From Treponema sp. (GTDB taxonomy: Bacteria; Spirochaetota; Spirochaetia; Treponematales; Breznakiellaceae), in the NCBI GenBank assembly GCA_031254385.1, contig JAIRUO010000011.1, positions 1 to 56,254 on the forward strand: a stretch of DNA of 56,254 bases. The letters run 5' to 3'. Of the stretch, positions 29,397-37,488 are shown one piece after another. The notes under the pieces are model-generated. The model searched no databases and was not told the DNA's origin. It saw only the letters and a program-made list of their open reading frames with translations. The position numbers were made by a program, and so were the translations under genes. Positions within the stretch are counted from its first letter, which is position 1. Each line of letters begins with the position of its first letter.

Positions 29397-32074
29397 TTTA
29401 CGACAGCACTCCAGTTCGCCGGATCAAAAATATTGTCATGTACATGGAGCCATTGATCCTTTGCGATTGTGTATTGCAGATGATCTGCGGTGGTAACAAG
29501 AGCACCATTTTCCTTTTCATTCTTGATGCTGTTTCCTGAGAAGGGATTTTGCGGATTATTTATTAAGCCTTCCATTGCAATAAGCGGGACATCTCCGTGA
29601 GTCATAAAGGTTGTATCAGTATTTAGATTTCCCCGGGCATTAAAATCTTTTACAAGGAGTATCGCATGATAGGCAGAAAGCCAATTACCATTTGGAAGCA
29701 ACATATTACCTGAATATTCTGTATCTATAGCTGAACCGTGATCAGAGGTAATGATTATTCTGGTATTATCATATACACCCTGATCTTGTAAATACCTAAA
29801 CCATTTTCCTAGAAGTAAAAGAGCAGCAATGTTAGTATGATAATTCTTTAATCCGGCAAAGGGTCCGTTGCCCGTATCTGTAATATCCATAGCCGGAACA
29901 TAATCGGGATATTGGAAAAATGAAGATTCGTGAGTCAGATCATTAACAATAGCTGAATAGGTGTTGACCGTATCATCTAAAATTTCGGTTAATAGGGGTA
30001 GATACTCAAGTGTAGTATAACAGTCAATGGAATTTAGAGAAAGCTGATTATCTGTAAAATTAGTGGTTGTTTTAAGCCAACCTGCTTTGTCATAAATAAA
30101 TACCCGGAATGCCGGAGGAGCAATTTTTAGAAAAGAAAAACGGATTAAAAGTTCTCGTAATAGCTTTGGGACAGATACTATTTCCAGTTCAGGATGAGAA
30201 CGTAGCCAATAATTTGTATATGATCCCTCGATATTTTTTGCAGTAATTTCAGGATAAGGATTAAAAATACTTATATCAGGTTTCCAGCTATAACTTGCGA
30301 AAGAGGGATCTGTAACAGTAACACGGTAATCTTCTTCTGAGAAAATACGCGGCATCATGAGCAGTGCTTCATTATGCTTTTCCATAGCATAAGAACGGCC
30401 TTTTTGAATATTTTCTGGCTGGTATTCGTAACCGCCAAAAATAAGCGGCGCACCGTACCTTGTATGCGCTCCAAAACTTATACAATTGGAATAATAAGTA
30501 AAGCCGCTAAAATCATTAAGTAGTTCTGGTTTTTCTTCAAAAATATAAGGAACAAAGCCACCCACTGCGGCATCCAGCATAAAAACCACCACATTCTTGC
30601 CGTATTTGGAAAATTGGTAGACAGGTTCGGGAATACCCGAAAAAGAGGTATCCGCATTTTGTCTTTTTATTAATTGATCATATTTGTTAAAGTCTGTATT
30701 AATATTGTATATATTTATTATACTGTTGAGTATCAGGGCACTAAGGGTTATTAGTTGAAAAGATCTAAAAATAAATTTCCGCCTGCTCAGAAGGAAAAAG
30801 ATAAAAACACATAAAATACCTAAAGTTGCAAGGCTGCTTACGATGATTATACCATATTTTGATTCCAAAGTATCGGGTGTTGAGAACTTAAATGTGGTAG
30901 TAATAGAACCAAGGTACCCCGAAAAAAGAAAAGTATTGATAAGGGCTGTTACACTTAACAACGAAAGCACCAGAGAAAGACCGTATCTTATGTTTTTGGA
31001 GAAAAGAAAATAGATGCAGAGAGGCCAGAAAAGGAAAAGTCCTATTGATTGAATAAAAACTGTGTAAATAAAGGGTAGGGGAGTGGTGTATGATTCCAGA
31101 AAGGAAAATTCCTGCACGGAAGACGCTATAAGTGAACCAGGAATAACAAGGCCGCAAAGAATAAACAAAATTAGGACAGAAAGAATATAGGTGCTGTTTA
31201 GAGAAAGAGAGCTTTGTTCAAGATTTATTATCCCTGAAATTTTGTGTTTTATAAAATGGAAGGATTTGATAAATAACGGTAAAAAGAAAAATAGCGAACA
31301 GAACCCTGCAACAAAAAGACGCTCTGGAGTAAAACCTAAAGGTATAAAGCGTATAATAACCGAAATAGCAACAAGGCAAAGCAGAATATAAACTATTATT
31401 GAGCCATGTTTTATTTTAGAAAAAATATTTTTTGCAAGTGAAAATACATTATTCATAGTCCAGTAAAGAACAAGGCCCGACGGAGAATTATACAGAAGCA
31501 CCAGAAAAACCAGGGCTATACCGAAAACTTGAACTTTATCTCTGACCAGCATCCCCTTCGTATACACCGCGCCAGAAGCGCAGTTTAATATTGTCATAAG
31601 AATGGGAAGTATGTTTAGACTGAATCCTCCTATAGACAGAAAGCCGTCTGGCGCACCCAGATCTTGTATAAATAAAAAAGATACCCCTTTGATTGAATCT
31701 AGATGGGATAGCCATGAATACGCGGCAATGAAAAAAGGAATCTGAATTAGTATCCCAAGGGAATTTCTTAGGGCGTAGAACGGATGATAATGGTTCTGCC
31801 TGTAATAGGTAGAGAGAACCATATATTGCTCATCGCCTTTAAAGACAGATTTTATTTTATCTATTTTTGGCTTAAATTTCTTTTGGATGTCCCTTTCGGC
31901 CTGTTGCCATTTTTCGGCAACAAAATACAGGGGCATGGTACAGAGTGTAACAACCGCGCTGACCCCGATTATGGAAAATATACTATTCCGAAAAATACGA
32001 TTTACGATTACAAATGTCATCTCAATAATTTGCACCAGAGGAAAGATGATAATAGTATAGAGGAAATCTATCAT
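29393..32074 (-). CDS. YidC/Oxa1-like domain fused to alkaline-phosphatase-superfamily transferase (copy 1)
   Basis: 893 residues. Residues 1-220 are a YidC/Oxa1-like domain: MPLY at 47-50, a cytoplasmic hairpin rich in K/R/Q (52-90), NHYHPFYAL, LIQIPFFIAAY, FIQDLG and SPSGLVLYWTMNN. The groove arginine of true insertases is T43. About six or seven more membrane segments follow (225-450). Residues about 490-893 form a periplasmic alkaline-phosphatase-superfamily domain: metal Asp D501 (FMLDA), likely nucleophile T538 (AHTRYGAP), FGGYEY, and D778-H779 (TSDHG). LtaS and EptA have a similar D/E-to-T spacing. It probably transfers a phospho- or phosphono-group to a glycan or lipid. It overlaps the GT4 gene by four bases. 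Two paralogues follow in this locus. Confidence 0.85.
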   Translation of the reverse strand: MIDFLYTIIIFPLVQIIEMTFVIVNRIFRNSIFSIIGVSAVVTLCTMPLYFVAEKWQQAERDIQKKFKPKIDKIKSVFKGDEQYMVLSTYYRQNHYHPFYALRNSLGILIQIPFFIAAYSWLSHLDSIKGVSFLFIQDLGAPDGFLSIGGFSLNILPILMTILNCASGAVYTKGMLVRDKVQVFGIALVFLVLLYNSPSGLVLYWTMNNVFSLAKNIFSKIKHGSIIVYILLCLVAISVIIRFIPLGFTPERLFVAGFCSLFFFLPLFIKSFHFIKHKISGIINLEQSSLSLNSTYILSVLILFILCGLVIPGSLIASSVQEFSFLESYTTPLPFIYTVFIQSIGLFLFWPLCIYFLFSKNIRYGLSLVLSLLSVTALINTFLFSGYLGSITTTFKFSTPDTLESKYGIIIVSSLATLGILCVFIFFLLSRRKFIFRSFQLITLSALILNSIINIYNINTDFNKYDQLIKRQNADTSFSGIPEPVYQFSKYGKNVVVFMLDAAVGGFVPYIFEEKPELLNDFSGFTYYSNCISFGAHTRYGAPLIFGGYEYQPENIQKGRSYAMEKHNEALLMMPRIFSEEDYRVTVTDPSFASYSWKPDISIFNPYPEITAKNIEGSYTNYWLRSHPELEIVSVPKLLRELLIRFSFLKIAPPAFRVFIYDKAGWLKTTTNFTDNQLSLNSIDCYTTLEYLPLLTEILDDTVNTYSAIVNDLTHESSFFQYPDYVPAMDITDTGNGPFAGLKNYHTNIAALLLLGKWFRYLQDQGVYDNTRIIITSDHGSAIDTEYSGNMLLPNGNWLSAYHAILLVKDFNARGNLNTDTTFMTHGDVPLIAMEGLINNPQNPFSGNSIKNEKENGALVTTADHLQYTIAKDQWLHVHDNIFDPANWSAVVK

Positions 32075-32093
32075 TATTAAGTTCTTCGCTTTC

Positions 32094-34055
32094 TCAATAT
32101 TGGGGGATCAAAATATCTCTTAATGCTTGCCCTGTCCATTCAGGCGGCGCTTCCAATCCCAAAATTGCCGCCATAGTGGGGGCTATGTCGCAAATACTTA
32201 TAGGGGAGGGAATATTGTATCCTTCTTTTATACCTCTGCCAAAAAAAACCAGGGGGATATTGCGGTGTTTGTCGGTATTTAACCAATGCAAATAAAAAGT
32301 ACCCCCGTGATCCGCAGATAGTACGAAAACCGTACTGTCATAGACCCCTGCTTCTCTTACTGCCTCTTCAATGATCGCAATATAACCGTCTAATTCTGTA
32401 AGTTTGGCATAATAAGCCTCAGATCCCCACATTTTTCTATGACCTGTATAATCCGGTTGATCAAATGATATAGCGGTAAAAACAGGTTTATTTTCTATAA
32501 AATAAGCAGCAATGCTCTGAACCGAACCAAGATTAGAACCTATTCTAATTTTTACTGCCGTTTCATCAGAACAGATTTCATCTAGCTTCCCCCATTCATG
32601 AAAAAAGACAGGAGTATTTATTTGCCCGCTGTTTTTTACAACCGTAAATATTGAAGGAAATGGGTTAGAAGTACGTTGTTTCGGCGGAGTGCCAAAAAAC
32701 AATGAAGACCAGTTTGGCCAGCTAATACAGGGCATTACACTGCGTGCTTCAAGGCTAGAAGAGCCATTGGCCATCATCCGTTTAACTGTAGGCATATCTG
32801 CATTGGGTACGTAAACGCCACCCCATCCGTCAAAGCCTATGAATACTAAATGCTCGGCAGGAACAGTTATTCTAATTGAGCTGTCTGCTCGGAATGGTAT
32901 ATTTACGGGATTACCAGTACAGCCGACAAAAAAAAGTAACATACAAAGGATTATACATAAGCCGCCAAATACCCGCTTAAAGTCTTTAATTAAAAAATTA
33001 CCCATGATTAGCTCCGTTACTTTCTTAAAAGTATACTTTTCTACCAGGTTCTCCGTCAAGGATATATTGTTATCTGTTTGGTTGAAAAGCAGCCCCATCA
33101 TTTTTTGTTTTAGATCATTGGGATCTCCTGCGCGAAAAAATGTTACAGGATAATCTTCATAAATTTCTTTGAAAACCGGAATATCAGAAATCAACGCGGG
33201 AGTGCCCAAAACCATTGCCTCAAGGGGCGGAAGCCCGAATCCTTCATAGAGTGAAGGCTGAACCAATAGGCTTGCAGAGGAAAGGTAATCCATAAGCTGT
33301 TCATTAGAAATGAACCCAGTAAATATTACTGTGTCAGTACCAAGAGAATCAATCTTTTGTAAAATTTCATTATCAGAACTGCGGAAATTATCTCTACTGC
33401 CAATAATAATCAATTTGTGGCGCATCCCTTCGTTTTTTGCCAAAAGAAAGGAGTCAAGAAGAGTATCAAGCCCCTTGTGCTTTTTTATGTTGCCAATAAA
33501 AACTATGGTTTCTGTTTTTTGCCTGTTTTGGGCATTGGCTTTATACTCAAGAAACATGGGCTGTATTGCCGAATGGGTAACGATGATCGGCTTTGTTTTG
33601 CCCAGATGATGTTCTATCCTTGATTTTGAAAATTCCGATACGGTAAATATTTTTTTTGATTTTTTATATGCCCTGCGGTAAAACCACATTCGTATGGCCA
33701 GGCCGGTTTTAGAAACAAGTTCTGGCATATCGGCAAAGATAATATCATGAATAGTGGTAAAAACCGGGATTTTTATGCCGCAGGGGATATTAAAAGAAGG
33801 GGAAAAGAAAAGGTCAGCCTTATTGATTTGTTTTGCTATAATCCTGGGAAAAAAAAACAATTCCTTTATTGAAAAAGGTTTTATATTACATTCTACAATA
33901 TTTACATTTTTATTTGATATATATGATATTAATTTTTCAGGATTGCCCAGTAAACTATATTTATGATCAGATTGCAGCAGAAAGGGCAGAATTCCAGCTA
34001 GATATACCCCAATACCACTTGAGTCAATATGGCGGCAGTCGATTGCTATGGTCAC
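32094..34055 (-). CDS. GT4 glycosyltransferase fused in-frame to a type I phosphodiesterase lipoprotein domain
   Basis: 653 residues, starting at GTG 34055. Residues 1-350 are a GT4 glycosyltransferase (ETIVFIGNIKKHKG, PSLYEGFGLPPLEAMVLG). From M351 a hydrophobic segment and a lipobox-like VGC (C379) precede a type I phosphodiesterase/nucleotide pyrophosphatase domain: VFIGFDGWGG, the SWPN nucleophile site S445, and D582-H583 in SADHGG. The second half closely resembles the separate lipoprotein upstream (34079-34951). A GGAG site six nt before M351 could start the second half by itself. As written, the chain would place the glycosyltransferase inside and the phosphodiesterase outside. Either a real fusion or two overlapping genes that lost a stop codon. 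Confidence 0.75.
   Translation of the reverse strand: MTIAIDCRHIDSSGIGVYLAGILPFLLQSDHKYSLLGNPEKLISYISNKNVNIVECNIKPFSIKELFFFPRIIAKQINKADLFFSPSFNIPCGIKIPVFTTIHDIIFADMPELVSKTGLAIRMWFYRRAYKKSKKIFTVSEFSKSRIEHHLGKTKPIIVTHSAIQPMFLEYKANAQNRQKTETIVFIGNIKKHKGLDTLLDSFLLAKNEGMRHKLIIIGSRDNFRSSDNEILQKIDSLGTDTVIFTGFISNEQLMDYLSSASLLVQPSLYEGFGLPPLEAMVLGTPALISDIPVFKEIYEDYPVTFFRAGDPNDLKQKMMGLLFNQTDNNISLTENLVEKYTFKKVTELIMGNFLIKDFKRVFGGLCIILCMLLFFVGCTGNPVNIPFRADSSIRITVPAEHLVFIGFDGWGGVYVPNADMPTVKRMMANGSSSLEARSVMPCISWPNWSSLFFGTPPKQRTSNPFPSIFTVVKNSGQINTPVFFHEWGKLDEICSDETAVKIRIGSNLGSVQSIAAYFIENKPVFTAISFDQPDYTGHRKMWGSEAYYAKLTELDGYIAIIEEAVREAGVYDSTVFVLSADHGGTFYLHWLNTDKHRNIPLVFFGRGIKEGYNIPSPISICDIAPTMAAILGLEAPPEWTGQALRDILIPQY
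33003..33015 (-). promoter_or_regulatory. Internal ribosome site and ATG inside the GT4-phosphodiesterase frame
   Basis: GGAG (33012-33015) lies six nt before an in-frame ATG (33003-33005), which is M351. The following residues form a signal sequence with a lipobox, so initiation here would yield a separate 303-residue lipoprotein like its upstream paralogue. Confidence 0.65.
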
Positions 34056-34078
34056 GGCAGACTGATATACCTATATTA

Positions 34079-34951
34079 TTATCGAAAAATATCTCTTAAG
34101 GTATTTCCGGTCCATTCGAGGGGCGTTTCCAGTCCTAAAATCGCTGCCATTGTGGGAGCAATATCGCAAATGCTTATCGGGGAAGGAATGGTGTAGCCTT
34201 CTTTTATGCCTTTACCAAAAAATATAAGCGGTATCTTACGATGTTTGGCAATATTTAACCCATGCCCATAAGCGGATCCGCCGTGATCCGCAGCTAGCAC
34301 AAACACAGTATTGTCATAGACGCCTGCGTCTTTTACCGCTTCTTCAATGATGGCAATAAAACCGTCTAATTCCGTAAGTTTGGCATAATATTCCTCTGAT
34401 CCATATTTTTTCCTATGGCCAGTATGATCCGGTTCATTAAACTGTATTGCGGTAAAAACAGGTTTATTTTCTAAGAAATAATCGACAATTCTTTGAACCG
34501 ATTCAAGATTGGAGCTTATTCTTATTTTATTCGCAGTTTCATCAGAACAGATGTTATTCAGATCCCCCCATTCATAAAAAAAAACAGGCGTGTTTATTTG
34601 CCTGCTGTTTTTAACTAGTGTGAATATGGAAGGGAACTGTTCAGAAGTACGGCTTTTTGGCGGAGTGCCAGAAAAAAGTGAAGACCAGTTTGGCCAGCTT
34701 ACACTAGGCATTACACAACGTGCATCAATGCTAGAAGCGCCTTCTGCCATCATCCGCTTTACCGTAGGCATATTCGCATCAGTTACATAAACTCCGCCCC
34801 AACCGTCAAGGCCAATGAAGACTATATGCTGGGCTGGATAAGCTATCCTAATTGAGCTGTCTGCCCGGACTGACGCTTTGGGATTGCTTGTACAGCCGAT
34901 GGCAACAAAAGATACACATAGGAAAATAATTATTTTATTAAGCACATTCAT
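34079..34951 (-). CDS. Type I phosphodiesterase-family lipoprotein
   Basis: 290 residues. The signal ends at IGC with C20 as the lipid site. The domain is of the alkaline phosphatase superfamily, type I phosphodiesterase branch: VFIGLDGWGG, the SWPN site with a serine in the nucleophile position, and AADHGGSAYGHG for the metal site. It closely matches the second half of the fused gene 23 nt downstream, so the two are recent duplicates. It acts in the periplasm or on the inner face of the outer membrane, probably on a phosphodiester or phosphonoester in the glycan. The actual substrate is unknown. Confidence 0.85.
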   Translation of the reverse strand: MNVLNKIIIFLCVSFVAIGCTSNPKASVRADSSIRIAYPAQHIVFIGLDGWGGVYVTDANMPTVKRMMAEGASSIDARCVMPSVSWPNWSSLFSGTPPKSRTSEQFPSIFTLVKNSRQINTPVFFYEWGDLNNICSDETANKIRISSNLESVQRIVDYFLENKPVFTAIQFNEPDHTGHRKKYGSEEYYAKLTELDGFIAIIEEAVKDAGVYDNTVFVLAADHGGSAYGHGLNIAKHRKIPLIFFGKGIKEGYTIPSPISICDIAPTMAAILGLETPLEWTGNTLRDIFR

Positions 34952-34954
34952 TGG

Positions 34955-36253
34955 TTATCTCCCGACAAAAATCCTGGGGGTAGCCGTACCCTGCCATGTT
35001 ATAATCAGAGGCTGATTTCCGACCTCAAGAGCGGTTTCCGCAGCTAGGGGGCTGTTTCTGCCGTTTGTAATATCGTGAAGCAAGGCCGGAGCCGGCAGTT
35101 GCAGATTTATCGTCTGGGCTCGATTCCGGTCGTTCCACAGTATAAGAGCGTTATTCCCTGATATGCCGCCCATAAAACAGAAAGAAACAATGTTTGAGGG
35201 TATATTTTCTCTTAGAGGCAATTCGGCGGTGTAACGGGAACCGGGTAAATACCTGGCGCAAAGTTCATAGGCCCAGGCGCCGTTTTTACGGCTGTAATCG
35301 GGATACGCAAGGCCAAAGAACCTTTCAGAATCCCGCGAATCCCCGGCTTGCCCTTCATTCTGGGAATCAAATAACTCGTACCATAATAAAGCCCTTGCAC
35401 CACGGGCCGCCGCCCCAACTATGGTTTTTACCACATAAGCAGGTTGTTCTTCTAAAGATACTTTTGTTGGATACCATCCCCCCGTAGGATAACCCGCTTC
35501 TGTAATCCACACAGGCCCTGTATAGTTAATCTGCGAAAGGACCTTAGAAAAGTTATCGTAGACTTGCATTGCGCCACGGGGATTGAGGGCGTAAGGATGA
35601 AAAGCCAATGCATCAAGGCCTTCCATAGCCCCGGCTTTATACATGGCTTTTATAAATCCATCGGGGCTTCTAACAAAAACACCGCCAATTATATAAGCGT
35701 CAGGATCTGTTTCGCGTATTCTCTGCGCCGCAAGCCTGGTTAATTCAAAAAAATCTTTCCTTGGTCCTTTCCAAAACCTGGATATATTGGGCTCATTCCA
35801 GACACTCCAGGCAGCAACCCGACCCTGGAAGTGGCGGACTGTTTCTTCGACAAAATCTAAAAAATGAGGAAGATTTTCCGGAGATATATAACATTTTGAA
35901 TTTCCCTCAGGAAATAACCAGCTTGCTTCATAACCAAGGACTACAAGAACTTTTTTGCCCTGGCTTATGGCTGTATCCACAAATGCATCATAACCGGAGA
36001 AATTGAAGCTGCCCTTTTCACCTTCAATACTGTTCCAATAGAAAGTATTAAGTATCCATTTGGCTCCCATAGCGTCCAGAAGCTCATATTCTTCGGGACT
36101 TCTGGTTCTTCCGGCATGAACAATACCAAAGAAATCTTCGGGAACAATGGCAGAAGAATTTTTTGGAAGGGGGGTTGAGGCACAAGACAATACAAATAAT
36201 AAAAAGAGTAAGCTATATGCAGCCTTAATTATGCTGTTAATGATGGTTGACAT
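34955..36253 (-). CDS. GH-A clan glycoside hydrolase lipoprotein (PslG-like)
   Basis: 432 residues. The lipobox is VLSC, with C24 as the lipid site. A TIM-barrel glycosidase follows: the acid/base E154 in WNEPN and the nucleophile E252 in ITEAGYPT are the usual clan GH-A pair. A C-terminal beta domain begins near 345. Family resemblance to PslG-type endoglycosidases, which trim or release exopolysaccharide in their own biosynthetic loci, fits the position here. The start overlaps the TagB/TagF-like gene by 25 nt. The substrate is presumably the glycan made by this locus (inference). Confidence 0.82.
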   Translation of the reverse strand: MSTIINSIIKAAYSLLFLLFVLSCASTPLPKNSSAIVPEDFFGIVHAGRTRSPEEYELLDAMGAKWILNTFYWNSIEGEKGSFNFSGYDAFVDTAISQGKKVLVVLGYEASWLFPEGNSKCYISPENLPHFLDFVEETVRHFQGRVAAWSVWNEPNISRFWKGPRKDFFELTRLAAQRIRETDPDAYIIGGVFVRSPDGFIKAMYKAGAMEGLDALAFHPYALNPRGAMQVYDNFSKVLSQINYTGPVWITEAGYPTGGWYPTKVSLEEQPAYVVKTIVGAAARGARALLWYELFDSQNEGQAGDSRDSERFFGLAYPDYSRKNGAWAYELCARYLPGSRYTAELPLRENIPSNIVSFCFMGGISGNNALILWNDRNRAQTINLQLPAPALLHDITNGRNSPLAAETALEVGNQPLIITWQGTATPRIFVGR

Positions 36254-37476
36254 TTCTCCTCCACATTGATCATAAAATCAAAAATTCTTTTTCCCGCTTC
36301 GCCAGGATACTGCCAGGCTGTTTCGCGGGCTTTTTTTCTAGCTGCGGCCAGAGTGCCAGAGTCCCCCGCGTTTTTTATAACCTCGGTAATATTAGGAAAA
36401 TCTTCTTGCCTAAGCTCAATGCCGGCTTCTTTAATAATCGTGAACTGCCAGAGTTCATGATCAAGATCATCGGCATCGTAGGGGCGAGGGTCAAAATCCT
36501 GGTTTACATACAGCACCGGTCTGTCGCGCAAGAACATATAATCAAAAATTATTCCAGAAAAGTCAGAAATCATAATGTCTGCCTTGCTAAGCGAATAGAT
36601 ATTTTCACGCTCTGTATCCCATAATATATTGGCGCAATCTTTATAGCGCGTCTGCAACTGCCTTAGCATCTCGGCTTCTGACTTTTGCGATTGAGGATGC
36701 GGGCGAATGATTATGCGCCAGTGCGAGTCGCGCAGGGGATCAAGCAGCTTTTCCCCGTAACGGCTCAAAAGCGCAGAAGCTCCCCACGAAGGTGAAACAA
36801 GTACGGTAAAAGGATGATCTTCTTCCGGCTCAATCTGCTTGATTTTTTCTGAATAGGCATCAAGATAGGTACAGCCGCTGGTTATAAGCTGCTTTTCCGG
36901 CAGACCTCGTTGATTTTCCAGAAAGCGGACATCGGCTGCCTGGAAATCGCCTGTTAAAAAAATAGAATCAAAATAATCAAGGCCGAACAACCGGTAGGTC
37001 GTGATATCGGCAGTGGAGTGCAAAACATGGGAATAATGTTTAACCGTTTTAGACCGTTTTAATTGATATACCTGTAATCCGGCCGTGGTCATCAAAACAA
37101 TTTCTGCCGAGATAAAATTAAGAAACGCATAGGCCTTGTTTCCTTCCCCTATATATTCAGGTTTGATATACTCCCACGAAATATCAAATACCGGATCATC
37201 AGTTGAAGAAGTTAAATAGCGCAGTTCCGTTTTGTTTTGCTCAAATTCTTCAACAATGGGCTTAAATACATTCCAGTACTGTTTACCCTCACAATAAATA
37301 ACAAATTTCGACTTATAATTAGCCTTTGATGAGATCCTACCGCCAGAAAGTATTACTTTTAATTTTAGAATAAGGGCCCTTAATAAAAAATACAGCGTAG
37401 CAGCAGCACCGACAAGTACAGAGAACAATATGCTCCCGGTTCCGGGATCAATGTACAATGGGTAAAGGTTAATCAT
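36229..37476 (-). CDS. CDP-glycerol glycerophosphotransferase-like protein (TagB/TagF type)
   Basis: 415 residues. One N-terminal membrane segment (about 12-40, after PLYIDPGTGSILFS) precedes a GT-B domain. Family motifs: a conserved RPHPQS near residue 255 and ADIMISDFSGIIFDYMFLRDRP near 305, matching the SDFSS/IFDY region of the poly(glycerophosphate) transferases. Such enzymes add glycerol phosphate or ribitol phosphate from CDP-polyols to teichoic-acid chains and are also found in Gram-negative capsules. It lies 12 nt after the second YidC-fusion gene. No CDP-glycerol synthase is seen in the window, so the donor is unclear. Confidence 0.85.
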   Translation of the reverse strand: MINLYPLYIDPGTGSILFSVLVGAAATLYFLLRALILKLKVILSGGRISSKANYKSKFVIYCEGKQYWNVFKPIVEEFEQNKTELRYLTSSTDDPVFDISWEYIKPEYIGEGNKAYAFLNFISAEIVLMTTAGLQVYQLKRSKTVKHYSHVLHSTADITTYRLFGLDYFDSIFLTGDFQAADVRFLENQRGLPEKQLITSGCTYLDAYSEKIKQIEPEEDHPFTVLVSPSWGASALLSRYGEKLLDPLRDSHWRIIIRPHPQSQKSEAEMLRQLQTRYKDCANILWDTERENIYSLSKADIMISDFSGIIFDYMFLRDRPVLYVNQDFDPRPYDADDLDHELWQFTIIKEAGIELRQEDFPNITEVIKNAGDSGTLAAARKKARETAWQYPGEAGKRIFDFMINVEEKCQPSLTA

Positions 37477-37488
37477 AAATACTCCTTG

